Shown: positions 56,520 through 64,000 of the stretch, piece after piece | Numbering within the stretch: the stretch's first letter is position 1 | Layout: each line of letters opens with the position of its first letter | Source: Bordetella genomosp. 9 | Lineage (GTDB): Bacteria; Pseudomonadota; Gammaproteobacteria; Burkholderiales; Burkholderiaceae_B | DNA length: 64,000 nt | Assembly (NCBI RefSeq): GCF_002119725.1 | Contig: NZ_CP021109.1 | Span: forward strand, 1,426,001-1,490,000 | Direction: 5' to 3' | Program-made: the position numbers and the translations under genes | Notes under the pieces: model-generated | The model's database searches: none | Seen by the model: the letters and a program-made list of their open reading frames with translations, nothing else | Told to the model about the DNA's origin: nothing

Positions 56520-56831
56520 GGCTGGCAAGGCGCCGGCATCAGCGCCCAAATTCGGACGCGCTCATGATTGAAGGCGCCTTCACCGCTATGTAAGCCCGTG
56601 CGCGTTGGAGTCTCCCATCAGCGCCGGACGCGGCGGGTCCCCTGTGGGTGCAATCCGATTTTTATGAATCCTTTCTCACACGAGAAAACACAGCCCCAGG
56701 CCGTAGCCAGCGAAACGACGAGATACATAACCCATGGCAAGAATATCAAGTCGTTCCTGTATGGGGCTGGACTGTCCCAGGGTGATTCCGAAAGAGGGCG
56801 TATGGATTGAGACCGCTGAGTCGCCTGGGCC
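56520..56831. other. 312-bp region between convergent genes
   Basis: No supported gene. An 80-codon frame at 56568-56810 (plus) has no ribosome site, no family resemblance and unusual composition. A 12-bp palindrome GAAGGCGCCTTC lies at 56570-56581. The right end joins the duplicated tmRNA fragment. Confidence 0.5.
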
Positions 56832-56854
56832 TTAGCCAGCCGACAGACCGGACC
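56828..56854 (+). repeat. 27-bp fragment of the tmRNA gene, distal copy
   Basis: Starts GGCCTTAGCCAGCCGACAG and ends CCGGACC; identical to 59407-59433 except for one base (A at 56847, G at 59426). It contains the MFS stop codon. Weaker similarity continues to about 56885, including CACGTGAT against CACGTAAT, so the duplicated piece was longer. Confidence 0.8.
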
Positions 56855-58103
56855 GGCCGGCATCATCCACGTGATCCGACAATGCGTGCGCCGCGGCTCC
56901 AGTCGCTCGCCATCTGAGCGCCAGGGCCAGCAGGGCTGCGCACGTTCCCACCGCGGTCACGCCCAACCAGCCGAAGTTGGCCAGGGCCAGGCTGCCCAGC
57001 ACGCCGCCGATCGCCATGCCGACGAACACGCCGACCATCAATACGGCGTTCAACCGGCTGCGGGCGGCAGGATCCAGCCCGTACACGATCGTCTGATGCG
57101 AAATCAAGGCAACCTGGATGCCGAGGTCGAAGCCGACGGTGCTCAAGCCCAGCAGCCACAGTGCGCCCGTGGCCGGCAAGGAAGGCATCAGCACCATCGC
57201 GGCGAAGGACAAGGCCGTCAGGCCCGCTCCGGCTTTGCTGACCACGCCCGGACCGTGACGATCCGCCATGCGGCCCGCCACCGGCGCGGCCAGGGCGCCC
57301 ACGGCACCCGCGATGCCGAATGCGCCCGCCGCGCTGGGGCCCAGGTTGAAAGGCTGGCCGTGCAGCATGATCGCCAGGGTCGACCAGAACGCGCTGAATG
57401 CGAGCGACAGCATCCCTTGCGACCACGCGGCCAGACGCAGGGCAGGGTGCTTGCGCCATAGTTGTCCGATGGAAGCCAGCAAGGCGGCATAAGGCAGCCG
57501 GGTCGTCGGTGCGAACGAAGGCAGGCCGCGCCACAGGATCACTGCCAGCACCAGAACGGCGAAGGCTGCGGCGTGGAACATCGTGCGCCAGCCGAAGTGG
57601 TCGGCAACAAACCCGCTGATGACACGCGACAGCAAAATCCCGAGCAGCAAGCCGGTCATTACCGTGCCCACGGTCTTGCCTCTTTGATGCGGCTGGCTGA
57701 GGACCGCTGCAGCGGGAACGATGTCCTGAGCCAAGGTCGCGGAAAGTGCGATGGCGAAGCTGGCCGCCAGCAAGGCGCCGGACGATGGCGCCATACCGCT
57801 GGACAGAAGCGCCACGCTGAGGAGAACGGCCTTGATCAGGATGATGCGCTTGCGATCGTAGCGGTCGCCAAGCGGCGCCAGGAACAGGATGCCAGCGGCG
57901 TAGCCCAGTTGCGTCAAGGTCGGCAGCCAGCCTACTGTCCTGCCGCTGGCGCCGATATCCGGGCCAAGGACGCCCAGCATAGGCTGGATGTAATAGAGCG
58001 ATGCGACGCCGATTCCGGCCGAAATCGCAAGCAGCAACAGCAGTAAAGGGGAAAGCGGGCGATATGCTGTCTGCCCTTCATGCGTTGGTCGTATGGTTGC
58101 CAT
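56832..58103 (-). CDS. MFS transporter, drug/arabinose-efflux type
   Basis: 423 residues, twelve predicted helices. The loop LAPLGDRYDRKRIILIKAVL and the early segment GIGVASLYYIQPMLGVLGPD are typical of the YnfM/AraJ-like DHA1 exporters. The last residues (ALSDHVDDAGRSGLSAG) and the stop codon are encoded by the tmRNA-derived repeat, so the native C-terminus has been replaced or extended. Divergent from a LysR gene (95 bp between starts), which probably regulates it. ATG at 58103. Confidence 0.88.
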   Translation of the reverse strand: MATIRPTHEGQTAYRPLSPLLLLLLAISAGIGVASLYYIQPMLGVLGPDIGASGRTVGWLPTLTQLGYAAGILFLAPLGDRYDRKRIILIKAVLLSVALLSSGMAPSSGALLAASFAIALSATLAQDIVPAAAVLSQPHQRGKTVGTVMTGLLLGILLSRVISGFVADHFGWRTMFHAAAFAVLVLAVILWRGLPSFAPTTRLPYAALLASIGQLWRKHPALRLAAWSQGMLSLAFSAFWSTLAIMLHGQPFNLGPSAAGAFGIAGAVGALAAPVAGRMADRHGPGVVSKAGAGLTALSFAAMVLMPSLPATGALWLLGLSTVGFDLGIQVALISHQTIVYGLDPAARSRLNAVLMVGVFVGMAIGGVLGSLALANFGWLGVTAVGTCAALLALALRWRATGAAAHALSDHVDDAGRSGLSAG

Positions 58104-58198
58104 GATGTAGTCCAGAGTTCGCTGTGGTGCCGCATTCTGTCCTCAAGAGAGACGATGCGGTAGACGGCTCCGACGAAGATCGGTTATACGTCTGACGC

Positions 58199-59146
58199 AT
58201 GGCCGATCCGATAACCGACAAAGGCGGCGCCGACCGCCTGACCCTCATCGATACGTTCGTGCGTATCGTCAATGCCGGCAGCCTCAGCGCCGCCGCCGAA
58301 CAGTTGGGCGCAACGCAGCCCACCGTAAGCCGCCGGCTGCAGGCGCTGGAGCGAGCTGTGGGCGTACGCCTGATCCAGCGTTCCACGCATGGCATGCAAC
58401 TTACCGAAGACGGACGACGCTGCTACGACCGGGCCGAGGAGCTGATCGCGTCCTGGCAGGCCTTCGACAGCGAGGTGCGTGGAGCCGGCCAGCAGCCTGT
58501 GGGCACCCTGAGGATCGTCGTGCCCCACGCCTTCGGCCAGCAGCGCTTCGTCGGGCCGCTGGCCACCTATCTGGAGCGCTACCCCGGGATGCGGGTGGAA
58601 TGGCTGCTGAACGACCGCATGCCGGATTTCGTGGCGGACGGAGTGGACTGCGCGATTCGTGTGGGCGAGGTCGCCGACGAATCCGTCGTCGCGATCAAGC
58701 TGGGCGACGTGCCACGCATCATCGTCGCCGCCCCGTCCTTGCTGCCAAACGGCGTCGTGCCGCAGCATCCCGGCGAGCTGGCGGGGCTTCCCTGGCTGGC
58801 CCTGCGCACCTTCTATCGCGACGGGATCGCCCTGAGCAATACGGCCACCGGCGAATCCGTACGCGTGCCGATCCAGCCGCGCATGGCGACCGACAGCCTG
58901 TATGCCCTGCGCACCGCCGCCATACTGGGGTTAGGCGTCGGGGTGGCATCGACATGGATATTCGAGGAAGACCTGCGCGAAGGCCGGCTGCGACAGCTCG
59001 CGCCGCAATGGCAGGCCAGCGCGCTGCCCCTTTACCTTGTCTACCCCGCGAGCCGGCTGCAGCCGCGCAGGCTGCGCGCTTTCATCGATACGATGCGCGC
59101 GGAACTGGGGCAGTGGTTGAACATAGGGCCTCAAGCGCTGGGGTAG
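58199..59146 (+). CDS. LysR-family transcriptional regulator
   Basis: 315 residues. N-terminal winged helix (LIDTFVRIVNAGSLSAAAEQ with LGATQPTVSRRLQALE following), then a periplasmic-binding-protein-like effector domain of the CrgA/DmlR branch (VGTLRIVVPHAFGQQRFVGP). Divergently placed to control the MFS exporter. ATG 58199. Its stop is followed by the ssrA terminator, convergent. Confidence 0.93.
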   Translation: MADPITDKGGADRLTLIDTFVRIVNAGSLSAAAEQLGATQPTVSRRLQALERAVGVRLIQRSTHGMQLTEDGRRCYDRAEELIASWQAFDSEVRGAGQQPVGTLRIVVPHAFGQQRFVGPLATYLERYPGMRVEWLLNDRMPDFVADGVDCAIRVGEVADESVVAIKLGDVPRIIVAAPSLLPNGVVPQHPGELAGLPWLALRTFYRDGIALSNTATGESVRVPIQPRMATDSLYALRTAAILGLGVGVASTWIFEEDLREGRLRQLAPQWQASALPLYLVYPASRLQPRRLRAFIDTMRAELGQWLNIGPQALG

Positions 59147-59258
59147 CGCGACGAGGCGGTGAGGCCGGCCCGCGATGCTCCCGTATCCCTGCGGGTTCGC
59201 ATCCCCGTCTCGACGACCGGTTCGGCAATCCGCCGATCCGCCTGGTAGGGGCGCAGGC

Positions 59259-59286
59259 AAAAAAATAGCCAGCTTATAGGGCTGGC
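59259..59286 (-). terminator. Terminator of ssrA
   Basis: GCCAGC, 7-nt loop, GCTGGC (59268-59286 on plus); on the minus strand the stem is followed by TATTTTTTTG. It lies 33 bp after the tmRNA 3' CCA. Confidence 0.8.
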
Positions 59287-59318
59287 CATCTTCTAACGTC
59301 TTGATTTCCCTGCGAATC

Positions 59319-59710
59319 TGGTGGAGCCGGGGGGAATTGAACCCCCGTCCGCAAGCCCTCTGCAGGCAGTTCTACATGCGTAGTCGACCTATTTGGTTTT
59401 AACCCTGGCCTTAGCCAGCCGACAGGCCGGACCAGAGCGATTCACGTAATTTAAGCATGGACCGTGTGACCCCAGTACATGCCGATTCTTTGTTCGATGA
59501 CACTGCTGCGGTTCGAGGTTGCCCTCTAGGAAGTTTTACCTTCCTCCGCCTGACCCAAAGACAAGTCAGTGCAGCGGCTCATTAAGCGTTAGCGGCTTGA
59601 GCGAAGAACGCGTCGTTGGCGTTTATGGTTTTCCAGTGGATTTACGAGCGGACTGGTGCTCGGCATGCCCTGCACTGTTTCGCGACCCACGTCGAATCCG
59701 GATCGGCCCC
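59319..59710 (-). ncRNA. ssrA: Transfer-messenger RNA (tmRNA)
   Basis: Rescues stalled ribosomes and tags the nascent protein. About 392 nt. The 5' end reads GGGGCCGATCCGGATTCGAC and the 3' end has a T-arm (GGGGGTTCAATTCCCCC) and acceptor CGGCTCC-A-CCA, which pairs with the 5' GGGGCCG. The tag frame runs on the minus strand from 59620 to 59582: GCC AAC GAC GCG TTC TTC GCT CAA GCC GCT then AAC GCT TAA, giving A-N-D-A-F-F-A-Q-A-A-N-A. The segment 59407-59433 is duplicated at 56828-56854. One-piece, not permuted, type. Confidence 0.95.
59407..59433 (+). repeat. 27-bp repeat inside ssrA, original copy
   Basis: Direct repeat of 56828-56854 in the same orientation; lies at about tmRNA nt 278-304, in the pseudoknot region downstream of the tag, not at the 3' end used by most integrases. 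Confidence 0.8.
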
Positions 59711-59720
59711 AGTTGTCTCC

Positions 59721-59726
59721 ATTGTA
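59721..59726 (-). promoter_or_regulatory. -10 element of ssrA
   Basis: Minus strand TACAAT, 10 bp before the mature 5' end, a close match to TATAAT. The -35 is not well formed. Confidence 0.5.
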
Positions 59727-59852
59727 CTCTCAATGGGATCTTGATGCTGCCTTATCGCCCCCGCTGTGCGGCAGACAAAAAGGCGGCAGTTCCACGTATA
59801 TAGGGGCAAGATGCGGCCAATCAAGCCCGAGATCGCAAAAAGCACCCATAGC

Positions 59853-60536
59853 TCAGGCCGTGGATGCTTGCGCGCCCGGCATCACGCTTTCAATCGCTTC
59901 CCATAGCGCTTCAGGACTATCCGCGCGGGCGTCGGCTTCCCACAGGGTGACGTCATGGTCGCCGCCCAGGTAGCCGTAGGCAGCGGCAACGGCCGGCATG
60001 CCGGCGGCGTGCGCAGCTTGCACATCGCGCAGGTCGTCCCCCACATACACGCACTGGCCGGTGGCGTAGCCCGCATCGCGGGCGGCGTGGAGCAGGGGGT
60101 CGGGGTAGGGCTTGGCGCGCGGCGCGGTATCGCCGCAGACCAGCGTGGCGGCTTCGTCCGTCAGGCCGAGAAACTCGACGATGGGAAGGGTCAGGCGGGT
60201 CACCTTATTGGTGACGATGCCCCAGGCATGGCCTCTGGCGCGGATGTCGTTCAACAGCTCCCGGATGCCCGGGAAGAGCCGTGTTTCCACGGTAGAGCTG
60301 GCGGCATAGTCTTCCAGAAACTCGGCGCGGGCCGCCTCGAATTCCGGGTGATCCGGCAGCATGCCCAGCGCCACCCGCAACAGGCCGCGGGCGCCTTGTG
60401 ATGCGACGGGACGCAGCAATTCGTAGGGCATCGGCTCCAGCCCGCGGCGCACGCGCTGGCGGTTCGCAGCCCCCGCCAGATCGGGGGCGGTATCGGCGAG
60501 CGTTCCGTCGAAGTCGAACAGGATCAGGGCGCTCAT
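59853..60536 (-). CDS. gph: Phosphoglycolate phosphatase
   Basis: HAD-superfamily hydrolase removing phosphate from 2-phosphoglycolate. 227 residues. Motif [10 protein letters not shown] (nucleophile Asp9 or 10), motif II GIVTNK, motif [21 protein letters not shown]. Its ATG overlaps the ubiG stop codon (ATGA), so it is coupled to ubiG, the standard ubiG-gph order. Confidence 0.93.
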   Translation of the reverse strand: MSALILFDFDGTLADTAPDLAGAANRQRVRRGLEPMPYELLRPVASQGARGLLRVALGMLPDHPEFEAARAEFLEDYAASSTVETRLFPGIRELLNDIRARGHAWGIVTNKVTRLTLPIVEFLGLTDEAATLVCGDTAPRAKPYPDPLLHAARDAGYATGQCVYVGDDLRDVQAAHAAGMPAVAAAYGYLGGDHDVTLWEADARADSPEALWEAIESVMPGAQASTA

Positions 60537-61252
60537 TTGCGCGTGCTCATCAAATAGTTCACCGAGGCGTCGGAGCCCAGGGCGTAGATCTGCGTGATTG
60601 GGTTGTAGGTCATCCCGGTTATCTGCACCGGCTCCAGACCGGCAGCCCGGGCGGCGGCGGCCAGCTCACTGGGCTTGATGAAGTTCTCGTAGCTGTGCGT
60701 GCCGCGCGGCAGCAGGCGCAGCACGTATTCGGCGCCGACGATGGCAAAAAGAAAGGATTTCGCGTTGCGATTGAGCGTGGAAAAGAAGACCCAGCCGCCC
60801 GGGCGGACCAGGGTGGAACAAGCGCGCACGACGGACGCGGGGTCCGGTACGTGCTCAAGCATTTCCATGCACGTGACGACGTCGTATGCGCCCGGCTGCT
60901 CTACTGCCAGGTCCTCGACGGCGACGGCACGGTATTCCACCTTGACGCCGGACTCCAGGCCATGCAGTCGTGCGACCTTCAGGGACTTCTCAGCTAGATC
61001 GATGCCGGTGACGTCCGCTCCGTCGGCAGCCATGCTTTCGGACAATATTCCGCCGCCGCAGCCCACATCCAGAACCCGCTTGCCTGCCAGGGTGCCGACG
61101 CTCTGGCGTATCCAATCCAGCCGCAGCGGATTGATGGCGTGCAAGGGCTTGAACTCGCTGTCGGGGTCCCACCACCGGGCAGCCAGGGCGCTGAATTTGG
61201 CGAGCTCAGCCTGGTCGGCATTGGCGGCGGGGGAGGTGGGCGTGTGGGTCAT
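60533..61252 (-). CDS. ubiG: Ubiquinone biosynthesis O-methyltransferase
   Basis: SAM-dependent enzyme performing both O-methylations of ubiquinone synthesis. 239 residues. SAM site [16 protein letters not shown], post-motif [11 protein letters not shown], and the N-terminal [20 protein letters not shown] typical of UbiG. ATG (complement of 61250-61252) gives [20 protein letters not shown]. An AT-rich stretch at 61276-61288 upstream may hold the -10. Confidence 0.95.
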   Translation of the reverse strand: MTHTPTSPAANADQAELAKFSALAARWWDPDSEFKPLHAINPLRLDWIRQSVGTLAGKRVLDVGCGGGILSESMAADGADVTGIDLAEKSLKVARLHGLESGVKVEYRAVAVEDLAVEQPGAYDVVTCMEMLEHVPDPASVVRACSTLVRPGGWVFFSTLNRNAKSFLFAIVGAEYVLRLLPRGTHSYENFIKPSELAAAARAAGLEPVQITGMTYNPITQIYALGSDASVNYLMSTRK

Positions 61253-61444
61253 GACGGGAAATGAGTAATGAAGGCTTATATATATTAGAGGCGTGCCGCC
61301 TGGCGTGCCTGTCTCTGTCATCGGCCCGCCAGGAAGGCGGGCCGGCATGGAGATGCCCAGGGACCCGCCGGCGCCCCGCTGGTTCCGTCTACCGGGAACG
61401 CGTCACGCCTCGGCGCCCGGCACAGAAAGACAACCGAGCAGGCG

Positions 61445-61472
61445 AAAAAAAAGGCCTCGCCGAAGCGAGGCC
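61445..61472 (-). terminator. Terminator of ompA
   Basis: GGCCTCGC, loop CGAA, GCGAGGCC: 8-bp stem with a tetraloop; on the minus strand eight T residues follow. Classic rho-independent terminator 24 bp after the ompA stop. Confidence 0.92.
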
Positions 61473-61495
61473 CTTCATTGTAGCGTCGGCAGCGA

Positions 61496-62095
61496 TTACT
61501 GACCGGCCTTGCGGGTACCGACGATTTCGATTTCCACGCGGCGGTTCTTGGCGCGGCCAGCGGCGGTCTTGTTGTCCGCGATCGGCTGCGATTCGCCCTT
61601 GCCCTGCGTGTAGATACGGTCGGCCGGGACGCCCTTGCTCACCAGGTAGGTCTTGACCGCGGCGGCACGGCGCTCGGACAGCTTCTGGTTGTAGGCTTCG
61701 GTACCGATCGAGTCGGTGTGGCCGACGGCGATGATCGTTTCGAGGTCGATGGTTTGCGCTTGCTGAGCAACTTGATCCAGCAGTTGGCGGCCTTCCGGCT
61801 TCAGGGTCGACTTGTCGAAGTCGAAGAAGGTGTCGGCGTTGAAGACGACCTTGGCGGCCATCGGGGTCGGAGCCGGAGCCTTGGGCGCGGCTTGCGCAAC
61901 GGGCACGCCGTCGCAACCCGGGATGCCGGTGGCAGGGGTCCAGAACGCGTCACGCCAGCACAATTCGTTGGTGCCGTTTTTCCACACGTTGCCGAACGGG
62001 TTGCGCCAGTTGTCGACGGTCTGGGCCGAGGCTGCACCGGAGGCCGTAACGGCGGCAAACGCGAGCGCCAGAGCGAATTTGGAGGGTTTGTTCAT
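61496..62095 (-). CDS. ompA: OmpA-family outer membrane protein
   Basis: 199 residues. Signal peptide ending GAASA near residue 24; a short N-terminal region with a cysteine pair (ELCWRDAFWTPATGIPGCDG) instead of a full eight-strand barrel; an Ala/Pro hinge; then a C-terminal peptidoglycan-binding OmpA domain (FFDFDKSTLKPEGRQLLD, GHTDSIGTEAYNQKLSERRA). The short form is typical of Bordetella-type OmpA. ATG (complement of 62093-62095) gives MNKPSKFALALAF. Strong promoter and terminator suggest abundant expression. Confidence 0.94.
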   Translation of the reverse strand: MNKPSKFALALAFAAVTASGAASAQTVDNWRNPFGNVWKNGTNELCWRDAFWTPATGIPGCDGVPVAQAAPKAPAPTPMAAKVVFNADTFFDFDKSTLKPEGRQLLDQVAQQAQTIDLETIIAVGHTDSIGTEAYNQKLSERRAAAVKTYLVSKGVPADRIYTQGKGESQPIADNKTAAGRAKNRRVEIEIVGTRKAGQ

Positions 62096-62592
62096 GTTTC
62101 TCCTCGTTGAGCTTGAAGCTGGATAAGTGACTCGCAGCGAACCCCCGCCGCTATCAGGAAAACGGGGCCAGTATAGCAACGCCAAGAACAGGTTCAAAGG
62201 ATTGCGACTGGGTTTCCTGCGTGCTGGAAACAATCTTAAGGCATTTGTCGTGCACTGGCCCGCGCATTCATGCCGGACTGGACCATTTCGCCGCCCAGTC
62301 CTTGCCCTATGTTGGTTTTTGGCAACAGGCCGGGAAGCGTCGCGAAACCGCCATGGATGAGCACGGCGGCCCCGGGCCAACCCGTTTCCGGCCCCGCCGC
62401 CGGAGGCGGCTGCGGCGATTGGAATGATAGAATTTCCTGTTTCCCCGACGCATGCCGCACTCGCGTCCGCGGCTTCAGGTCGTTCCAGACCTGCCCGCGA
62501 ACCGGACCGTGCGGCGGTCGGGGCCAGGTCGTCTGGCCGCCGGCGGTCGCCATGGGGCCACGGCTTCAATCGAGTCGCCACTGCTTATATAT
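62096..62592. other. 497-bp divergent intergenic region, ompA / gyrA
   Basis: Holds the ompA promoter (62170-62197), a small hairpin GCCGCC/GGCGGC near 62397-62411, and a TAGAAT hexamer (62428-62433) that might serve gyrA, whose leader would then be about 155 nt. No gene seen. Confidence 0.5.
62170..62197 (-). promoter_or_regulatory. Sigma-70 promoter of ompA
   Basis: Minus strand TTGAAC (62197-62192), 16-bp spacer, TATACT (62175-62170). Leader of about 70 nt before the ATG. Confidence 0.7.

Positions 62593-64000
<1,408 letters not shown>

Noticed and set aside
56568..56810. 80-codon frame between the royal-jelly-type gene and the MFS gene
   Set aside because: No ribosome site, no recognisable domain, overlaps nothing conserved; treated as intergenic.
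59147..59318. Integrase or phage remnant next to ssrA, as often seen at tmRNA genes
   Set aside because: The 172 bp hold only the ssrA terminator and short inverted repeats; no integrase-like frame is present.

Overview
The window is a high-GC chromosomal segment from a betaproteobacterium, most likely of the family Alcaligenaceae (Bordetella/Achromobacter type). The support is gene content and order: sucA-odhB-lpd-zapE, the ftrABCD ferrous-iron system first described in Bordetella, phaC-phaB-phaR, a two-gene cyanophycin synthetase locus with its ABC transporter, and a GyrA with glutamine at position 83. No phage or transposase gene was seen.

Layout. 1-1026: N-terminal part of an NADP malic enzyme (minus). 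1619-8673: 2-oxoglutarate dehydrogenase E1-E2-E3 and the ZapE ATPase. 8791-12882: trpS with an extra C-terminal domain, followed by a broken gene that looks like a type III effector (degenerate M91 peptidase-like region, leucine-rich repeats, NEL-type E3 ubiquitin ligase). 12904-20409: tex, a DinG-type helicase, bamD, rluD, pgeF. 20570-23884: polyhydroxyalkanoate genes phaC, phaB, phaR. 24161-27422: ftrABCD. 27477-28989: a PhzF-like protein, a BON-domain protein and a 53-residue DUF1328 membrane protein. 29233-37552: two cyanophycin synthetases, an ABC transporter with a zinc-ribbon-like segment, and a DUF1854 protein. 37557-42618: a mannonate module (mannitol-dehydrogenase-family reductase, ManD dehydratase, MFS carrier, GntR regulator). 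42656-44733: a GNAT-like protein and a DUF455 ferritin-like protein. 44703-50336: a six-gene minus-strand operon that I read as sulfolactate/C3-sulfonate catabolism (suyA, suyB, periplasmic binding protein, slcC-like, comC-like, YihU-like reductase). 50550-53720: DAHP synthase, aquaporin, Nudix hydrolase, a small unknown protein. 53796-59146: HxlR regulator and its divergent oxidoreductase, a royal-jelly/yellow-type secreted protein, an MFS exporter and its LysR regulator. 59319-59710: tmRNA. 59853-62095: gph, ubiG, ompA. 62593 to the right edge: gyrA.

How the genes fit together. Sulfolactate entering by the tripartite carrier would be epimerised by the opposed dehydrogenases (SlcC, ComC) and split by SuyAB to pyruvate and sulfite. 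The YihU-like reductase has Arg-Thr where carboxylate-using relatives have Ser-Gly-Gly, which independently points to a sulfonate substrate. The uptake membrane subunits and any sulfite oxidation or export genes are not in the window. The mannonate genes are a separate unit feeding 2-keto-3-deoxygluconate. PHA and cyanophycin are carbon and nitrogen stores.

The most unusual items are the disrupted M91-LRR-NEL effector, the sulfonate operon, and a 27-bp piece of the tmRNA gene duplicated 2.6 kb away at the 3' end of the MFS gene. All assignments come from reading the sequence and recalled family motifs; no database search was run.
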